Positions 28,480 through 39,827 are shown, counted from the stretch's first letter. The stretch is DNA of 64,000 bases from Bifidobacterium thermophilum (GCA_000741495.1 JGZV01000002.1:1-64000), one strand, 5' to 3'. Made by a program: numbers and translations. The notes: generated from the sequence alone by a model not told the origin.

Positions 28480-31470
28480 GTGAGCACAGCACAACAGGCG
28501 CAACACCAGCACCGCCCCACCGCGACCGAGCATATCCTCGACAGCGATTCATTCCTACACAAGGAGCTCGCCAAAGCGCCGCTGCGGGAACACGACGGTT
28601 CCCTCGTCGCCGATATCAGCCACATCCCCAACGACCTGAAAATCACCATCCAAGGCGCTCGCGAACACAACCTCAAGAACGTCGATCTGTCCATCCCCCG
28701 CAACCGCATGGTGGTGTTCACCGGACTGTCCGGATCAGGCAAATCGTCCCTGGCGTTCGACACCCTGTTCGCCGAGGGGCAACGCCGGTATGTTGAATCC
28801 CTCAGCGCCTATGCCCGTCAATTCTTGGGAAGGATGGACAAGCCGAACGTCGATTTCATCGAAGGGCTGAGCCCGGCGGTGTCCATTGACCAGAAAACCA
28901 CGAACCGCAACCCGCGTTCGACGGTCGGCACCATCACTGAAATCTACGATTACCTGCGCCTGCTGTTCGCGCGCACCGGCGAACCTCACTGCCCGGTGTG
29001 CGGTGAACCGGTGAGCGCACAAACCCCGCAGCAGATGGTCGACGCGCTGCTTGCCATGCCGGAACGTACACGATTCCAGATTCTGGCACCGGTCGTGCGC
29101 GGACGCAAAGGCGAATTCGTCGACCTGCTCGAATTGCTGCGCTCCGACGGCTACGCCCGCGCGCTGATCGACGGCGAAATGCGGCAGCTGTCCGATGACA
29201 TCAAACTCACCAAGCAGAAGAAGCACACCATCGAGGTCGTGGTCGACCGTCTGGTCATCAGGGATGGTATCCGCCAGCGCCTGACCGATTCCATCGAAAC
29301 CGCACTGAAACTGTCCAAAGGCTTGGTCATCGCCGATTTCGTGGACCTCGACGAGCATGACCCCGCACGCAGGCGTCCGTTCTCCGAAAAACGGGCATGC
29401 CCGAACGGCCATCAACTTGAGCTCGATGAAATCGAGCCGCGCACATTCTCCTTCAATGCCCCTTATGGGGCATGCCCCGAATGCACCGGTATAGGGTATA
29501 ACCTGGAAATCGATCCGGATCTGGTCATCCCTGACCCGTCGAAAACCCTCAATGAAGGTGCCATCGAACCGTGGGGGCTGACCAAGGGAACCGGCGACTA
29601 CTACCGGCATGTGTTGGAAGGCCTCGGCGAGGAGATGGGCTTCGACCTTGATACGCCATGGCAGGACCTGCCCGAGGATGTCCGACATGCCATCATGTAC
29701 GGCCATGATTTCCAAGTCAAAGTCTCCTATCGCAACCGTTGGGGGCGACTGCGCGAGTATTCGACCGGTTTCGAAGGCGTCGTGCGCACGCTGATGCGTC
29801 GCCATGACGAGACGGATTCCGACCAGATGAAACAATATTACGAATCGTATATGCGTGAAGTGCCCTGCCAGGCGTGCGGCGGCAAACGCCTGCGGCCGGA
29901 GGTGCTTGCCGTCACCGTCGGCGGCAAATCCATCGCCGACGTGTGCGACATGCCGGTCGAACGAAGCCTCGCGTGGATCAGAGAACTCCATTTGGAGGGT
30001 TCCGCCGCTGAAATCGCCGGTGAAGTGGTCAAGGAAATCAAAGCCCGTCTCGCGTTTCTCCACGATGTCGGTCTTGGATATCTCAGCCTGTCGCGTGCGG
30101 CGAAAACCCTGTCCGGCGGCGAAGCGCAGCGCATCCGACTTGCCACGCAAATCGGTTCGGGGCTTGTCGGGGTCATGTATGTGCTCGACGAGCCGTCCAT
30201 CGGCTTGCATCAGCGAGATAACAAACGGCTTATCGCAACGCTCCACCATTTGCGTGACCTGGGCAACACCCTCATCGTGGTGGAACACGACCAGGAAACC
30301 ATTGAAACCGCGGATTGGCTTGTCGATATCGGTCCCGGGGCGGGCGAGCATGGCGGCGAAGTGGTCTATTCCGGTCCTGCGGCGCATATCGTCGACGCCC
30401 CGCGCTCGGTGACCGGGGATTATATCGCGGGCAGGCGTGCCATCGACGTTCCCAAGCATCGCCGGCGCACCAATGCGCGGCGACAACTCACCGTCGTTGG
30501 TGCCAGGGAAAACAACCTGAAGCACATCGATGTCCGTTTCCCGCTCGGGGTCATGACCTGCGTGACAGGGGTATCCGGGTCCGGAAAATCCACGTTGGTG
30601 AACACGATTCTCTATCCCGTACTCGCCGACAAGCTCAATGGCGCCCGCATGGTGCCCGGCAAACACACCCGGGTCGAGGGTATCGACCAGTGCGACAAGG
30701 TCATCCACGTAGACCAGAACCCAATCGGCAGAACACCGCGATCGAATCCTGCCACGTACACGGGGGTGTGGGATAAGATCCGTACCCTGTTCGCCAAGAC
30801 ACCGGAAGCGCAGGTACGAGGGTACGGTCCGGGACGATTCTCGTTCAACGTCAAAGGCGGCCGCTGCGAAGCCTGCCATGGTGACGGCACGTTGAAAATC
30901 GAGATGAACTTCCTGCCGGATGTCTATGTCCAGTGCGAAGAATGCCATGGCAAGCGATACAACCGTGAAACCTTGGAAGTCAAGTACAACGGCAAATCGG
31001 TCGCCGACGTGCTGGACATGCCCATCGAAGAGGCGGCACGATTCTTCAAAGCGTATCCGTCCATCTCCCGGTATCTTGACACCCTCACCCAGGTTGGTCT
31101 TGGCTATATTCGGCTTGGCCAGCCCGCGACCACGCTGTCGGGCGGCGAATCGCAACGTGTCAAACTCGCTACGGAACTGCAGCGCCGTTCCACCGGCAAA
31201 ACCGTGTACATTCTCGACGAACCGACCACCGGTCTGCATTTCGAAGATGTCCGCAAGCTGCTGCTGGTACTCCAAGGATTGGTCGATAAAGGCAACACGG
31301 TCATCGTCATCGAACACAACCTCGATGTCATCAAGTCAGCCGATTGGATCATTGATTTGGGGCCTGAAGGCGGTGACGGCGGCGGTACAGTCGTCGCGCA
31401 GGGCACTCCTGAGCAAGTCGCCAGGAACGAAAACAGTTGGACAGGACGATTCCTCAAGGACATGCTCTGA
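28480..31470 (+). CDS. uvrA: UvrABC excinuclease subunit A
   Basis: DNA damage sensor of nucleotide excision repair, 996 residues. Two ABC ATPase units: Walker [10 protein letters not shown] near residue 82 and GVSGSGKST near 697; signatures LSGGEAQR near 544 and LSGGESQR near 886. Zinc-finger cysteines are in CPVCGEPV and the CEACHGDG...CEECHG pair near 797-825. The GTG start at 28480 follows GGAGG with 6-base spacing. A perfect LexA box upstream implies SOS induction. uvrC follows in the same direction. Confidence 0.96.
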   Translation: MSTAQQAQHQHRPTATEHILDSDSFLHKELAKAPLREHDGSLVADISHIPNDLKITIQGAREHNLKNVDLSIPRNRMVVFTGLSGSGKSSLAFDTLFAEGQRRYVESLSAYARQFLGRMDKPNVDFIEGLSPAVSIDQKTTNRNPRSTVGTITEIYDYLRLLFARTGEPHCPVCGEPVSAQTPQQMVDALLAMPERTRFQILAPVVRGRKGEFVDLLELLRSDGYARALIDGEMRQLSDDIKLTKQKKHTIEVVVDRLVIRDGIRQRLTDSIETALKLSKGLVIADFVDLDEHDPARRRPFSEKRACPNGHQLELDEIEPRTFSFNAPYGACPECTGIGYNLEIDPDLVIPDPSKTLNEGAIEPWGLTKGTGDYYRHVLEGLGEEMGFDLDTPWQDLPEDVRHAIMYGHDFQVKVSYRNRWGRLREYSTGFEGVVRTLMRRHDETDSDQMKQYYESYMREVPCQACGGKRLRPEVLAVTVGGKSIADVCDMPVERSLAWIRELHLEGSAAEIAGEVVKEIKARLAFLHDVGLGYLSLSRAAKTLSGGEAQRIRLATQIGSGLVGVMYVLDEPSIGLHQRDNKRLIATLHHLRDLGNTLIVVEHDQETIETADWLVDIGPGAGEHGGEVVYSGPAAHIVDAPRSVTGDYIAGRRAIDVPKHRRRTNARRQLTVVGARENNLKHIDVRFPLGVMTCVTGVSGSGKSTLVNTILYPVLADKLNGARMVPGKHTRVEGIDQCDKVIHVDQNPIGRTPRSNPATYTGVWDKIRTLFAKTPEAQVRGYGPGRFSFNVKGGRCEACHGDGTLKIEMNFLPDVYVQCEECHGKRYNRETLEVKYNGKSVADVLDMPIEEAARFFKAYPSISRYLDTLTQVGLGYIRLGQPATTLSGGESQRVKLATELQRRSTGKTVYILDEPTTGLHFEDVRKLLLVLQGLVDKGNTVIVIEHNLDVIKSADWIIDLGPEGGDGGGTVVAQGTPEQVARNENSWTGRFLKDML

Positions 31471-31538
31471 TTGTGACAGATGATTGACGCAGGACGGTGG
31501 TTCTGTACTGTACCGGGACTGAAAGGAATACGAATCGT

Positions 31539-33902
31539 ATGGGCATCATCGAACGGCATAGCCCCGAACGCTGGCAAGCTACGGTAGACGCCATGCTTGC
31601 CTCCCAATCCGGTGCCGAGACGACCACGGCATCGGATGGTGTCACCAACGCCAAACGAGGGGTGAACGCTAACGGGGCTCCGCTGCTCGGTGATTCCCGG
31701 GACCTGTTCCGTCCCAAAACCAGCGATATTCCGTCCGAACCCGGCGTCTACAAGTGGCGTGACGGCGAAGGTCGCGTCATTTATGTCGGCAAAGCGAAGA
31801 ACCTGCGCAATCGTCTGACGAACTATTTCCAGCCGCTTGACCAGTTGCACCCGCGCACCCAGACCATGGTGCTCACCGCCCGCAGCCTCGAGTGGACCGT
31901 TGTCGGCACGGAGCTGGAAGCGTTGACCCTCGAATACACGTGGATCAAGGAGTTCGACCCCCGCTTCAACGTCGTGTTCCGCGACGATAAAACCTACCCG
32001 TATCTCGCGGTTTCTGTCGGCGAAAGCGTGCCACGGGTATGGATTACGCGCAATCGCAAGCGTCGGGATACCAGATACTTCGGACCCTATGCGAAAGTAT
32101 GGGATCTGCGGCACAGTCTGGACCGGCTGCTGAAAACCTTCCCCGTGCGCACTTGCTCGGACGGCGTGTTCCGCAAAGCCCAATTGACCGGTAGGCCGTG
32201 CCTGCTGGCATCCATCGGCAAATGTTCAGCGCCCTGCGTCGGACGTATCGGCGAACAGGACCATCGTAAACAATGCGAACGGCTTGTCGGCGTCCTCACC
32301 GGCAGGATTGGCAAATCGTATGTCGCCCAACTGAATCGCGACATGAAAGCCGCCAGCGACGACCTTGACTTCGAGCGTGCCGCACGCCTGAGGGATGAGA
32401 TCGCCATGCTGCAAACCGTCATGCAACAGAATTCCGTCGTCCTTGACCAGGATGTCGACGCTGACGTGTTCGGCCTTTGCTCTGACGAACTCGAAGCCTC
32501 CGTCCACGTGTTTTTCGTCAGGGATGGCTCCATCCGGGGGGAACGCAACTGGACCGTCGAACGGGTCGAAGACATTGATGATGCCGACCTGATGGCCGAC
32601 CTCATCATGCAGGTGTATTCCGACCTGCTGCACGAGCAGGACCGCACAGACCGTGATGACAACACAGGCGCGACGTCCCAGATTCATGTACTTGAACGCC
32701 GGGACGCCATCGGGGCGACACAGCGCGTGACCGCCTCAGACAGTCTCGCCAGGGCACAGGCGACCAGAACCCGCCATGAGCGGATGGAACAGACCGGTCG
32801 CGCCGACCTGCTGGCACCGATCGCCCCGGTCCCACGCGAAATCCTCATGCCGATAGAGCCCTCACGACGGGAAGACCTTGAAGCATGGCTCAGTGCCCAA
32901 CGCGGATCGCTCGTCACCATCCGCGTTCCCGGTCGAGGCGAGAAACGCACTTTGATGGAACGCGCCAACGACAACGCCGCGCAAGCGTTGCAGCGCAGCA
33001 AGATGAGCCGGATCAGCGATATTGGCGCCCGCAGCGAGGCGATGAACGATGTTGCGAACGCTCTCGGTCTGCCACAGGCGCCACTGCGCATCGAATGCTA
33101 TGACATCTCCAACACTGTCGGTGGGGCTTTCCAGGTCGCGTCCATGGTCGTGTTCGAAGACGCGATCGCGAAAAAATCCGAATATCGCCGTTTCGCCATC
33201 AAAGGTAGCGACGGCAATGGCGCGCTTGATGATTTGAGCGCATTGTATGAAACCCTGACCCGCCGATTCCGTCACGGCAACATCGCCGGAGACTCCGGCG
33301 ACAGCATGGACAACGAGCGCCGCATTGAGCATGCGACGAACGACCAGGGCAGCCGGACAGACGAGTCCGGTCGAAACCGGCAGGCGGCAGACGGTGATTC
33401 GGACAGCATCATCCAACAGAACACGCAGCGCAGGCATTTCGCCTATAAACCCAATCTTGTCGTGGTCGACGGCGGCAAGCCGCAAGTCATGGCCGCTGCT
33501 CAAGCATTGCACGATTGCGGCGTGGATGATGTCGCCGTATGCGGTCTGGCGAAACGACTCGAAGAAGTCTGGGTCCCGGATGACGATTATCCGATCATCC
33601 TCAAACGACAGTCCGAAGGCATGTACCTGTTGCAACGTGTGCGCGACGAGTCGCACCGATTCGCCATCACCTATCACCGGCAAACACGACGCAAAGGCAT
33701 GTTGCGTTCCGCGTTGGATGACATTCCCGGTATCGGACCGGCATACCAGAAACGACTGCTCAACGCCTTCGGGTCCGTGCGCGCCATGCGGGCGGCGAGC
33801 ATCGAGCAGCTCGAACACGTCAAAGGCATCGGCCATGCCAAAGCACAAGCCATCTACCAAGCATTACACGCGGAAGACAAACCTACCGATTACCATGGGT
33901 GA
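31539..33902 (+). CDS. uvrC: UvrABC excinuclease subunit C
   Basis: Makes both incisions around the lesion. It has 787 residues: GIY-YIG nuclease (EPGVYKWRDG...VIYVGKAKNLRNRL, residues 70-100), UvrB-binding UVR motif (FERAARLRDEIAMLQ near 282), an RNase H-like endonuclease domain (IECYDISN near 518, VVVDGGKPQ near 640), and C-terminal helix-hairpin-helix (IPGIGPAYQKRLL). A hydrophilic insert of about 55 residues (580-635) splits the RNase H-like domain. ATG at 31539 follows AAAGGA at a long spacing; upstream in-frame starts are weaker. Confidence 0.95.
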   Translation: MGIIERHSPERWQATVDAMLASQSGAETTTASDGVTNAKRGVNANGAPLLGDSRDLFRPKTSDIPSEPGVYKWRDGEGRVIYVGKAKNLRNRLTNYFQPLDQLHPRTQTMVLTARSLEWTVVGTELEALTLEYTWIKEFDPRFNVVFRDDKTYPYLAVSVGESVPRVWITRNRKRRDTRYFGPYAKVWDLRHSLDRLLKTFPVRTCSDGVFRKAQLTGRPCLLASIGKCSAPCVGRIGEQDHRKQCERLVGVLTGRIGKSYVAQLNRDMKAASDDLDFERAARLRDEIAMLQTVMQQNSVVLDQDVDADVFGLCSDELEASVHVFFVRDGSIRGERNWTVERVEDIDDADLMADLIMQVYSDLLHEQDRTDRDDNTGATSQIHVLERRDAIGATQRVTASDSLARAQATRTRHERMEQTGRADLLAPIAPVPREILMPIEPSRREDLEAWLSAQRGSLVTIRVPGRGEKRTLMERANDNAAQALQRSKMSRISDIGARSEAMNDVANALGLPQAPLRIECYDISNTVGGAFQVASMVVFEDAIAKKSEYRRFAIKGSDGNGALDDLSALYETLTRRFRHGNIAGDSGDSMDNERRIEHATNDQGSRTDESGRNRQAADGDSDSIIQQNTQRRHFAYKPNLVVVDGGKPQVMAAAQALHDCGVDDVAVCGLAKRLEEVWVPDDDYPIILKRQSEGMYLLQRVRDESHRFAITYHRQTRRKGMLRSALDDIPGIGPAYQKRLLNAFGSVRAMRAASIEQLEHVKGIGHAKAQAIYQALHAEDKPTDYHG

Positions 33903-33968
33903 TGTCTGTCTGCATGATATGCCGGACTCATACCGACACCACATGCATGAGAAAAGCGAGCGACAACC

Positions 33969-34991
33969 ATGATCACCATTCCCGATTCCTTCGGCGCACC
34001 GACCTGCGCCAACCAGTGCGCGGTGCTCGGCAAACCCATCGCACACTCCCTGTCACCTGTGCTCCATCAAGCCGCCTACCGTGCGCTTGGCCTCGAACAA
34101 TCATGGTCGTATCACCGTTACGAGGTGGGAGAGGACGCGCTGGCGGGATTCCTCGGGGCCCTTGATGACAGTTGGCGTGGTTTGAGCTTGACCATGCCGT
34201 TGAAACGCACCATCCAGCCATACGGTGTCCCATCGAACACCTGGGCGACAACCCTGCATGTTGCCAACACCGTCGTCTTCGACTGGGATACTCCCGCACA
34301 TTCTGACCCGGCGCGCAAGGCGGGGCTGCCGCTCATGCGGCTATATAACACCGACGTCGATGGCATCGACTTGGCGGTGCGCCACGCATGGCAGTCCCAA
34401 GGAACATACCCGCGCACGAGCGGCGACATCAGCGCACTGGTCATCGGCAACGGCAACACGGCCATGTCCGCCATAGCGGCGCTTGCCCAACTGCGCACGC
34501 CGCAAGACGTATCCGTGGACGGCATCACCGTGGCGGCACGGCACCCGGAACGCAACCGTGATATCGTTGCCTTACATGAGCATCCAGACCCGGCAGGCAT
34601 GCCCGGCATGCCAAGGATTGACGACATCATCAGCCTTGAAGCCGCGGCGGGAAGAATCCAAGATTATCAGATCATCATCAGCACCCTGCCCGCGCATGCC
34701 GCGGATGATCTTGCACGCCAACTCGTGGCATCTGATCTGCACGTCGAAGGCACCCTGCTTGACGTTGCCTACGATCCCCATCCGAGCGAGCTCAACCACG
34801 CGTGGAGCCAAGCGGGCGGCATATCGATCGGGGGAGAGGAAATGCTCCTGTATCAGGCCATCGGCCAAGTCTGTCTCATGACCGGTCGCGGAGCACAGGC
34901 CTGGACAGCCGGCAAACCAGTGGATATGGATGAAGTCGATGGCACACTGGAAGATGCAATGAGAGAAGCGTTACGGGAGGCAATGAAATGA
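33969..34991 (+). CDS. aroE: Shikimate dehydrogenase family protein
   Basis: NADPH-dependent reduction of 3-dehydroshikimate in the aromatic amino acid pathway. The shikimate-binding region VLGKPIAHSLSP is at residues 18-29, the catalytic-lysine segment LTMPLKR near 75, and the nucleotide fold motif VIGNGNTAMSA near 158. At 340 residues it is longer than the usual 270-290 because of inserts. The typical NADP motif GAGG is replaced by GNGN, so cofactor preference could differ. It overlaps rapZ by four bases (ATGA), making a uvrC-aroE-rapZ-whiA cluster. Confidence 0.87.
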   Translation: MITIPDSFGAPTCANQCAVLGKPIAHSLSPVLHQAAYRALGLEQSWSYHRYEVGEDALAGFLGALDDSWRGLSLTMPLKRTIQPYGVPSNTWATTLHVANTVVFDWDTPAHSDPARKAGLPLMRLYNTDVDGIDLAVRHAWQSQGTYPRTSGDISALVIGNGNTAMSAIAALAQLRTPQDVSVDGITVAARHPERNRDIVALHEHPDPAGMPGMPRIDDIISLEAAAGRIQDYQIIISTLPAHAADDLARQLVASDLHVEGTLLDVAYDPHPSELNHAWSQAGGISIGGEEMLLYQAIGQVCLMTGRGAQAWTAGKPVDMDEVDGTLEDAMREALREAMK

Positions 34992-35929
34992 TCGAGGCCA
35001 GCACACAGCATCGTCAAGAAGCAACCGCCGGTAAGGACGACCAGCCAAACCCCGCCGATTCATTCGAAGTCATGCTCATCACTGGTATGAGCGGTGCCGG
35101 ACGTACCCATGCCGCCGACGCTTTGGAAGACATGGGCTGGTATGTTGTCGATAATCTTCCCCCGAAGCTGCTGATCCCGCTGGTCGACATGATGACCTCG
35201 TCCGGTTCAAAAGTCCACAAACTCGCCGCGGTCATCGATGTCAGATCAAGAAGCTACTTCGACGACCTGTCCGAAGTCATCAGCCATTTGGATGATCTTG
35301 GCGTTAAGACGCGCATCCTGTTCCTCGACGCCAACAATGAGGTACTCATCAAACGCTACGAGTCAGTCCGACGCCCGCACCCGCTGCAACACGGCAACCG
35401 TCTCATCGACGGTATCCTCGAGGAGCGTTCACTGTTGGCGAATCTCAAGGAGCGTGCTGATCTTGTCATCGATACATCCTCACTGAGCATCCATCAGCTG
35501 TCGACCAAACTGTACGAATCCATGCTCGGTTCAGGGCCGAGCACGGTATCGGTGCATATTTTCAGCTTCGGCTTCAAATACGGCATCCCCATTGACGCCG
35601 ATTTCGTCGCCGACGTGAGATTCCTGCCCAATCCGTACTGGGTCCCATCGTTGCGTGAACTCACCGGGCTTGACCAACCTGTCAGCGATTACGTGCTGTC
35701 AAGCAAGGGTGCCCAGGAATTCCTTGACGCTTACCAGAAAGCCATCAGCATCGCCATTGAAGGCTACGCCCAAGAAGACAAGCACTATGTGACCATCGCC
35801 ATCGGGTGTACCGGGGGGCAGCACCGCTCGGTCGCCATGAGCAATGCTCTGGCGCAGCGCTTGCGCTCACAGGGCTTGTCCGTCACGGTTTCAGCGAGGG
35901 AACTTCACCGTCATCTCCGTCAGTCTTGA
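34988..35929 (+). CDS. rapZ: RapZ/YvcJ family nucleotide-binding protein
   Basis: A 313-residue P-loop protein of the RapZ family, which binds GTP/ATP; in E. coli it controls glmS through small RNA decay, and in actinobacteria it neighbours whiA. The P-loop is GMSGAGRT (near 32-39), in which the usual lysine is arginine, a variant I recall from other actinobacterial members. DNLPP near 55 and the C-terminal IGCTGGQHRSV are family landmarks. The start ATG overlaps the aroE stop. In bifidobacteria its role is not known. Confidence 0.88.
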   Translation: MIEASTQHRQEATAGKDDQPNPADSFEVMLITGMSGAGRTHAADALEDMGWYVVDNLPPKLLIPLVDMMTSSGSKVHKLAAVIDVRSRSYFDDLSEVISHLDDLGVKTRILFLDANNEVLIKRYESVRRPHPLQHGNRLIDGILEERSLLANLKERADLVIDTSSLSIHQLSTKLYESMLGSGPSTVSVHIFSFGFKYGIPIDADFVADVRFLPNPYWVPSLRELTGLDQPVSDYVLSSKGAQEFLDAYQKAISIAIEGYAQEDKHYVTIAIGCTGGQHRSVAMSNALAQRLRSQGLSVTVSARELHRHLRQS

Positions 35930-35965
35930 CCGAATGACGAAAGCTGACAGAAGAATTTACACGGC

Positions 35966-35994
35966 TTGACGTACTCTTGTCCAAGATATTGGAT
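35966..35994 (+). promoter_or_regulatory. Possible whiA promoter
   Basis: TTGACG (35966-35971) is a good -35 box. The best -10 matches are TATTGG (35987) at 15-base or TTGGAT (35989) at 17-base spacing, both weak. It lies about 90 bases before whiA. Confidence 0.3.
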
Positions 35995-36082
35995 ATGACA
36001 GATAGCCGTTGCCGACCTGCCGGGATACCACCGTTGCAGGAGCGGTCAATACGAAGAGAAACAGGAAGTAGGAGGTTGGCTC

Positions 36083-37105
36083 TTGGCTCTTCTCGATGAT
36101 GTCAATAGCGAACTCGCCACAATCGACGATGACTTGCCAGCCGCGATGGTGGCCCAAGCTGCCGCCATGTTCCAATTTGGCGGCGGTCTTCGCCAGACCA
36201 GCAACAAGCAGATAGTGCTGTTCGCGCAATTTGACTCGCTTGAAGCCGCGAAATGGTTGCATAACGCTATTGTCAATCAATTCCAGCATCAGGCGCAGGA
36301 AGTCGCGAAGAGACAACCCGTGCACGAACAGAATGCCGCGAAACAGCCGAAGTTCGACGCGAAAATCAAGTCGGTACGTCATCAGACCCCGCAAGGCCAG
36401 ATTCTTCAACGGTACAATGTGGTGGTCGAACGTGGAGCGATGGGTCTTGCCGTATGGCTTGGACTGTATAATCCGCGTACCCGTCGTGTGGTGCGTGGAC
36501 TCCCGCCTGAAATCGTGAACGGCAAGATTCCGCAAATTAAAGCCGCTTGGCGTGGCGCGTTCATGGCGCATGGTCTCATTTCGGATATCGGTACGGCCAG
36601 CTATCTCGAAGTCGTATGCCCGACCCATGAAGCGTCGCTCGCTTTGCAGGGGGCGGCGCATCGCCTAGGTATCAGTGCGAAAACCCGCAAAGTGCGCAGC
36701 TCTGAGCGTGTCACCTTGCGTGACCCTGACGCCATCGAGCGGCTGCTGATTCTTCTCGGCGCTCCTCGCTCCGCCAGGGAGTGGACAGGGAAACGCACTG
36801 ATGGCGAGCCACGTGGCAAGACGAATCGTCTGGCGAACTTTGATGATGCGAATATGCGTCGCAGCGCCAAAGCGGCTGAGGAAGCCACCAAGAAGGTACG
36901 GGAGGCGTTCGAGATTCTGGGCGACGATATTCCGCCCAAGCTCAGGGCAGCCGGTCAGCTCCGTCTCGACCATAGTGAGGCGAGCCTTGAAGAATTGGGG
37001 CGTCTTGCCGATCCGCCGATCAGTAAGGATGCCATCGCCGGCCGTATTCGTCGCCTTCTCCAGAAAGCCGAGAAAGCGCAGAAAATCCAACGGCAGGCCG
37101 AATAA
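36083..37105 (+). CDS. whiA: Sporulation-type transcription factor WhiA
   Basis: DNA-binding protein with a LAGLIDADG-like N-terminal domain (about 80-200) and a C-terminal helix-turn-helix (about 265-325, [26 protein letters not shown] in pieces). In Streptomyces it drives sporulation genes; in non-sporulating relatives such as this one it is linked to cell division and chromosome segregation. It has 340 residues. TTG at 36083 is chosen since GTAGGAGG lies 7 bases upstream and the protein then begins with the family sequence ALLDDV. It follows rapZ as in many Gram-positives. Confidence 0.93.
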   Translation: MALLDDVNSELATIDDDLPAAMVAQAAAMFQFGGGLRQTSNKQIVLFAQFDSLEAAKWLHNAIVNQFQHQAQEVAKRQPVHEQNAAKQPKFDAKIKSVRHQTPQGQILQRYNVVVERGAMGLAVWLGLYNPRTRRVVRGLPPEIVNGKIPQIKAAWRGAFMAHGLISDIGTASYLEVVCPTHEASLALQGAAHRLGISAKTRKVRSSERVTLRDPDAIERLLILLGAPRSAREWTGKRTDGEPRGKTNRLANFDDANMRRSAKAAEEATKKVREAFEILGDDIPPKLRAAGQLRLDHSEASLEELGRLADPPISKDAIAGRIRRLLQKAEKAQKIQRQAE

Positions 37106-37150
37106 GGCATACCGGGGCAATACCGGTAACACCTCAAACAGTACCCGTGC

Positions 37151-37184
37151 CCGCCATTCGCAGCTTGCGAATGGCGGTTTCTTT
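37151..37184 (+). terminator. whiA terminator
   Basis: CCGCCATTCGC (37151-37161) pairs perfectly with GCGAATGGCGG (37167-37177) around AGCTT, followed by TTTCTTT. Confidence 0.85.
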
Positions 37185-37275
37185 GTTCGTTGTTGCCTGT
37201 ATTATCGCAAGTGGCGTACCAACGTCACCATCTTCCCGCATGGCTTGTGTGGCATGCGGTTAGGAAAGGATATTC

Positions 37276-38481
37276 ATGAAGACACTGAAGGATCTTGGAG
37301 ATCTCAAGGGCAAGCGCGTACTGGTTCGCGCAGATTTCAATGTTCCGCTGGATGGCACCACCATCACCGATGACGGCCGTATTCGTGCCGCTTTGCCGAC
37401 TATCGAGGCTCTGCGCGCTGACGGTGCGAAGGTTATTCTGATGGCTCATCTCGGCCGTCCGAAGGGCAAGGTCGTTCCCGAGCTGTCTTTGGCGCCGGTC
37501 GCCAAGCGTCTGGGTGAACTGCTCGGTGTGAACGTCCCGCTTGCTGAGGATACGTATGGCGCTGATGCCCATGCCAAGGTCGCGGCTATGAACGACGGCG
37601 ATGTTGTTCTGCTCCAGAATGTGCGCTTCAACCCGGAAGAAACCAGCAAGGACGAGGCTGAGCGTGACGCCTATGCCAAGAAGATCGCCGAACTCGGCGA
37701 TGTCTTCGTTTCCGACGGCTTCGGTGTTGTGCACCGTGCGCAGGGATCCAACTATTCTGTCGCGAAGTTCCTGCCTTCTGCCGCCGGTCTGCTCGTTGAG
37801 AAGGAAGTCAAGGCACTGTCCCGCGCTACTGAGAACCCTGAGCGTCCGTTGACCGTCGTGCTCGGCGGCTCCAAGGTGTCGGACAAGCTTGGTGTGATTG
37901 AGAATCTTCTCGGCAGCGCCAACCGTCTGGTTATCGGCGGCGGCATGGTATACACCTTCCTCAAGGCCAAGGGCTACGAGGTAGGAACCTCACTGCTGGA
38001 AGAAGATCAGCTGGAAACCGTCAAGGGGTATATCGAGACCGCCGAGAAGACCGGTGTTGAGCTCGTTCTGCCGACGGACATCGTCGTCAACGCCGGATTC
38101 CCGGCCGGTGACACTCCGATTGCTCCGGAAGTCGTGAAGGCGGATGCCATTCCGGCCGACAAGATGGGTCTCGATATCGGCCCGGAGTCCCAGAAGCTGT
38201 TCCACGATGAGATTGTCGATTCCAAGACGGTCGTGTGGAACGGTCCGATGGGCGTGTTCGAAGTCGCCCAGTTCGCTGAAGGCACTCGCGCCGTGGCTCA
38301 GGGTCTTGTCGACGCGACCAAGGCGGGCGCGTTCACTATCGTCGGTGGCGGCGATTCCGCTTCCGCAGTGCGTAACCTCGGCTTCCCGGAGGACGGCTTC
38401 TCGCATATCTCCACCGGCGGCGGCGCTTCCCTCGAGTTCCTCGAGGGCAAGGAACTGCCTGGCTTGAAGGTGCTCGAGTAA
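37276..38481 (+). CDS. pgk: Phosphoglycerate kinase
   Basis: Makes ATP from 1,3-bisphosphoglycerate in lower glycolysis/bifid shunt. It has 401 residues. N-terminal [11 protein letters not shown] near residue 17, [10 protein letters not shown] near 55, the substrate loop in KVSDKLGVI and the C-terminal nucleotide motif [12 protein letters not shown] near 355 are all present. ATG at 37276 follows GGAAAGGA. It is followed by its own hairpin and then tpiA, as in many actinobacteria, although gapA is not adjacent here. Codon use suggests high expression. Confidence 0.97.
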   Translation: MKTLKDLGDLKGKRVLVRADFNVPLDGTTITDDGRIRAALPTIEALRADGAKVILMAHLGRPKGKVVPELSLAPVAKRLGELLGVNVPLAEDTYGADAHAKVAAMNDGDVVLLQNVRFNPEETSKDEAERDAYAKKIAELGDVFVSDGFGVVHRAQGSNYSVAKFLPSAAGLLVEKEVKALSRATENPERPLTVVLGGSKVSDKLGVIENLLGSANRLVIGGGMVYTFLKAKGYEVGTSLLEEDQLETVKGYIETAEKTGVELVLPTDIVVNAGFPAGDTPIAPEVVKADAIPADKMGLDIGPESQKLFHDEIVDSKTVVWNGPMGVFEVAQFAEGTRAVAQGLVDATKAGAFTIVGGGDSASAVRNLGFPEDGFSHISTGGGASLEFLEGKELPGLKVLE

Positions 38482-38510
38482 GGGCCGCTTCGCGGTAGAG
38501 CGCAATATCG

Positions 38511-38547
38511 ATGTGCGGGCATGCATGGTTTGTGCATGCCCGCACAT
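38511..38547 (+). terminator. pgk 3' hairpin
   Basis: ATGTGCGGGCATGCA (38511-38525) pairs perfectly with TGCATGCCCGCACAT (38533-38547) around a 7-base loop. A U-poor GCGTTTG follows, so it may be a terminator or a stability element between pgk and tpiA. Confidence 0.65.
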
Positions 38548-38617
38548 GCGTTTGTGATGCGATTGCGGGCGAGCGGGATATAGTTGGAGAAGCAACCGAA
38601 AATGATGGGAGCTGTGC

Positions 38618-39418
38618 ATGGCGGTGAGACGTATGCCTTTGGTGGCGGGCAACTGGAAGATGAACTTCAATCATCTCGAAGCGACGTACTTCGTACAGAA
38701 GTTCGCTTGGCTGCTGCGTGATGCCCATATCGATTACCGGCGTTGTGAAGTCGCATTGATGCCGTCGTTCACATCGATTCGCAGCGTGCAAGTGCTTGTC
38801 GAAGCGGATAATCTGCCTATCTCCTATGGAGCGCAATCCGTTTCCGTGACATCACAGGGCGCGTTCACCGGGGACGTGTCTGCGGATATGCTCGCCGCGC
38901 TCGGCTGCTCGTATGTGATTGTCGGCCATTCGGAACGCCGCAAATATCATCCTGAAGACGATGCGAATATCGTCGACCAGGTTCGAGCGGTGCTGGCGGC
39001 GGGAATGAGTCCGATTCTGTGCGTCGGTGAAAGCTATGAGGAGCGCAAACAGGGTATCGAGCTTGATTTCGCTGTCGGACAGGTCCGCGATGTCACCAGG
39101 GACCTGTCCATAGAGGAGGCTTCGCGGCTGTTGGTGGCCTATGAGCCCGTGTGGGCGATCGGCACCGGTATGGTTGCCACGCCGCAGTCCGCGCAGGATG
39201 CGGCGAAAGCGATTCGTGATGACATCCGTGCAACGTTCGGAGGTCAAACAGCTGACAATCTTCGCATCCTATACGGTGGATCGGTGACGTCAAAGAACGC
39301 GGACCAGCTCATTCGCCAACCTGATGTTGATGGTTTCCTTGTGGGAGGCGCCTCGCTGCATGCCGAAGAACTCGCCGATATCGTCGCAATCGTAGCCAAG
39401 TCCGACGTGTCCGCATGA
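38618..39418 (+). CDS. tpiA: Triosephosphate isomerase
   Basis: Interconverts dihydroxyacetone phosphate and glyceraldehyde 3-phosphate. It has 266 residues. The catalytic lysine is in VAGNWKMNF (near 9-17), the histidine in VGHSERR (near 104), the glutamate in [12 protein letters not shown] (near 173), and the phosphate loop in LYGGSV. ATG at 38618 is preceded by GGGAG; a TATAGT -10-like box lies at 38579. Functions together with pgk. Confidence 0.96.
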   Translation: MAVRRMPLVAGNWKMNFNHLEATYFVQKFAWLLRDAHIDYRRCEVALMPSFTSIRSVQVLVEADNLPISYGAQSVSVTSQGAFTGDVSADMLAALGCSYVIVGHSERRKYHPEDDANIVDQVRAVLAAGMSPILCVGESYEERKQGIELDFAVGQVRDVTRDLSIEEASRLLVAYEPVWAIGTGMVATPQSAQDAAKAIRDDIRATFGGQTADNLRILYGGSVTSKNADQLIRQPDVDGFLVGGASLHAEELADIVAIVAKSDVSA

Positions 39419-39542
39419 TACTCGGACAGGGTGAATGATGGTACGCATCGTGAGCCGGCAATCATGGCATACGCCACACGCGTGCAATAATCCGGCCGTT
39501 GCGCTATGCTGAGATAAGTTTCACACAATGGAGGTTCAACTC

Positions 39543-39803
39543 GTGTCAGGTTTGGCTGTTCTTAAGCTGGTTATCCAGATTCTTCTTGTCATCCTCAGCT
39601 TCCTGCTGACGCTGCTTATCCTCATGCACAAGGGTAAGGGAGGCGGCCTGTCCGATATGTTCGGCGGTGGTCTGACGCAGAATGCAGGCTCCTCCGGTGT
39701 CGCTGAGAAGAACCTGAATCGCTGGACGGTTATCATCGCTTTGTTGTGGGTCGCGCTGATTATCACGCTTGACCTGTTCATGAAGTTCAACATCGGCGGC
39801 TGA
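39543..39803 (+). CDS. secG: Preprotein translocase subunit SecG
   Basis: Small membrane subunit of the SecYEG channel. With GTG at 39543 it has 86 residues: a first transmembrane segment (VIQILLVILSFLLTLLILMH), the glycine-rich KGKGGGLSDMFGGG loop, and a second transmembrane segment (WTVIIALLWVALIITLDLFM). An ATG at 39528 is in frame, but GGAGG overlaps it and is ideally placed for GTG 39543. The order tpiA-secG is typical of actinobacteria. Confidence 0.93.
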   Translation: MSGLAVLKLVIQILLVILSFLLTLLILMHKGKGGGLSDMFGGGLTQNAGSSGVAEKNLNRWTVIIALLWVALIITLDLFMKFNIGG

Positions 39804-39827
39804 ATCCAACGGTTTGGCAAATGCCAG

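Noticed and set aside
28735..31317. Long open frame (860 codons) on the minus strand opposite uvrA
   Set aside because: It is the antisense shadow of uvrA, whose frame shows all UvrA motifs; no family signature is seen in the opposite frame.
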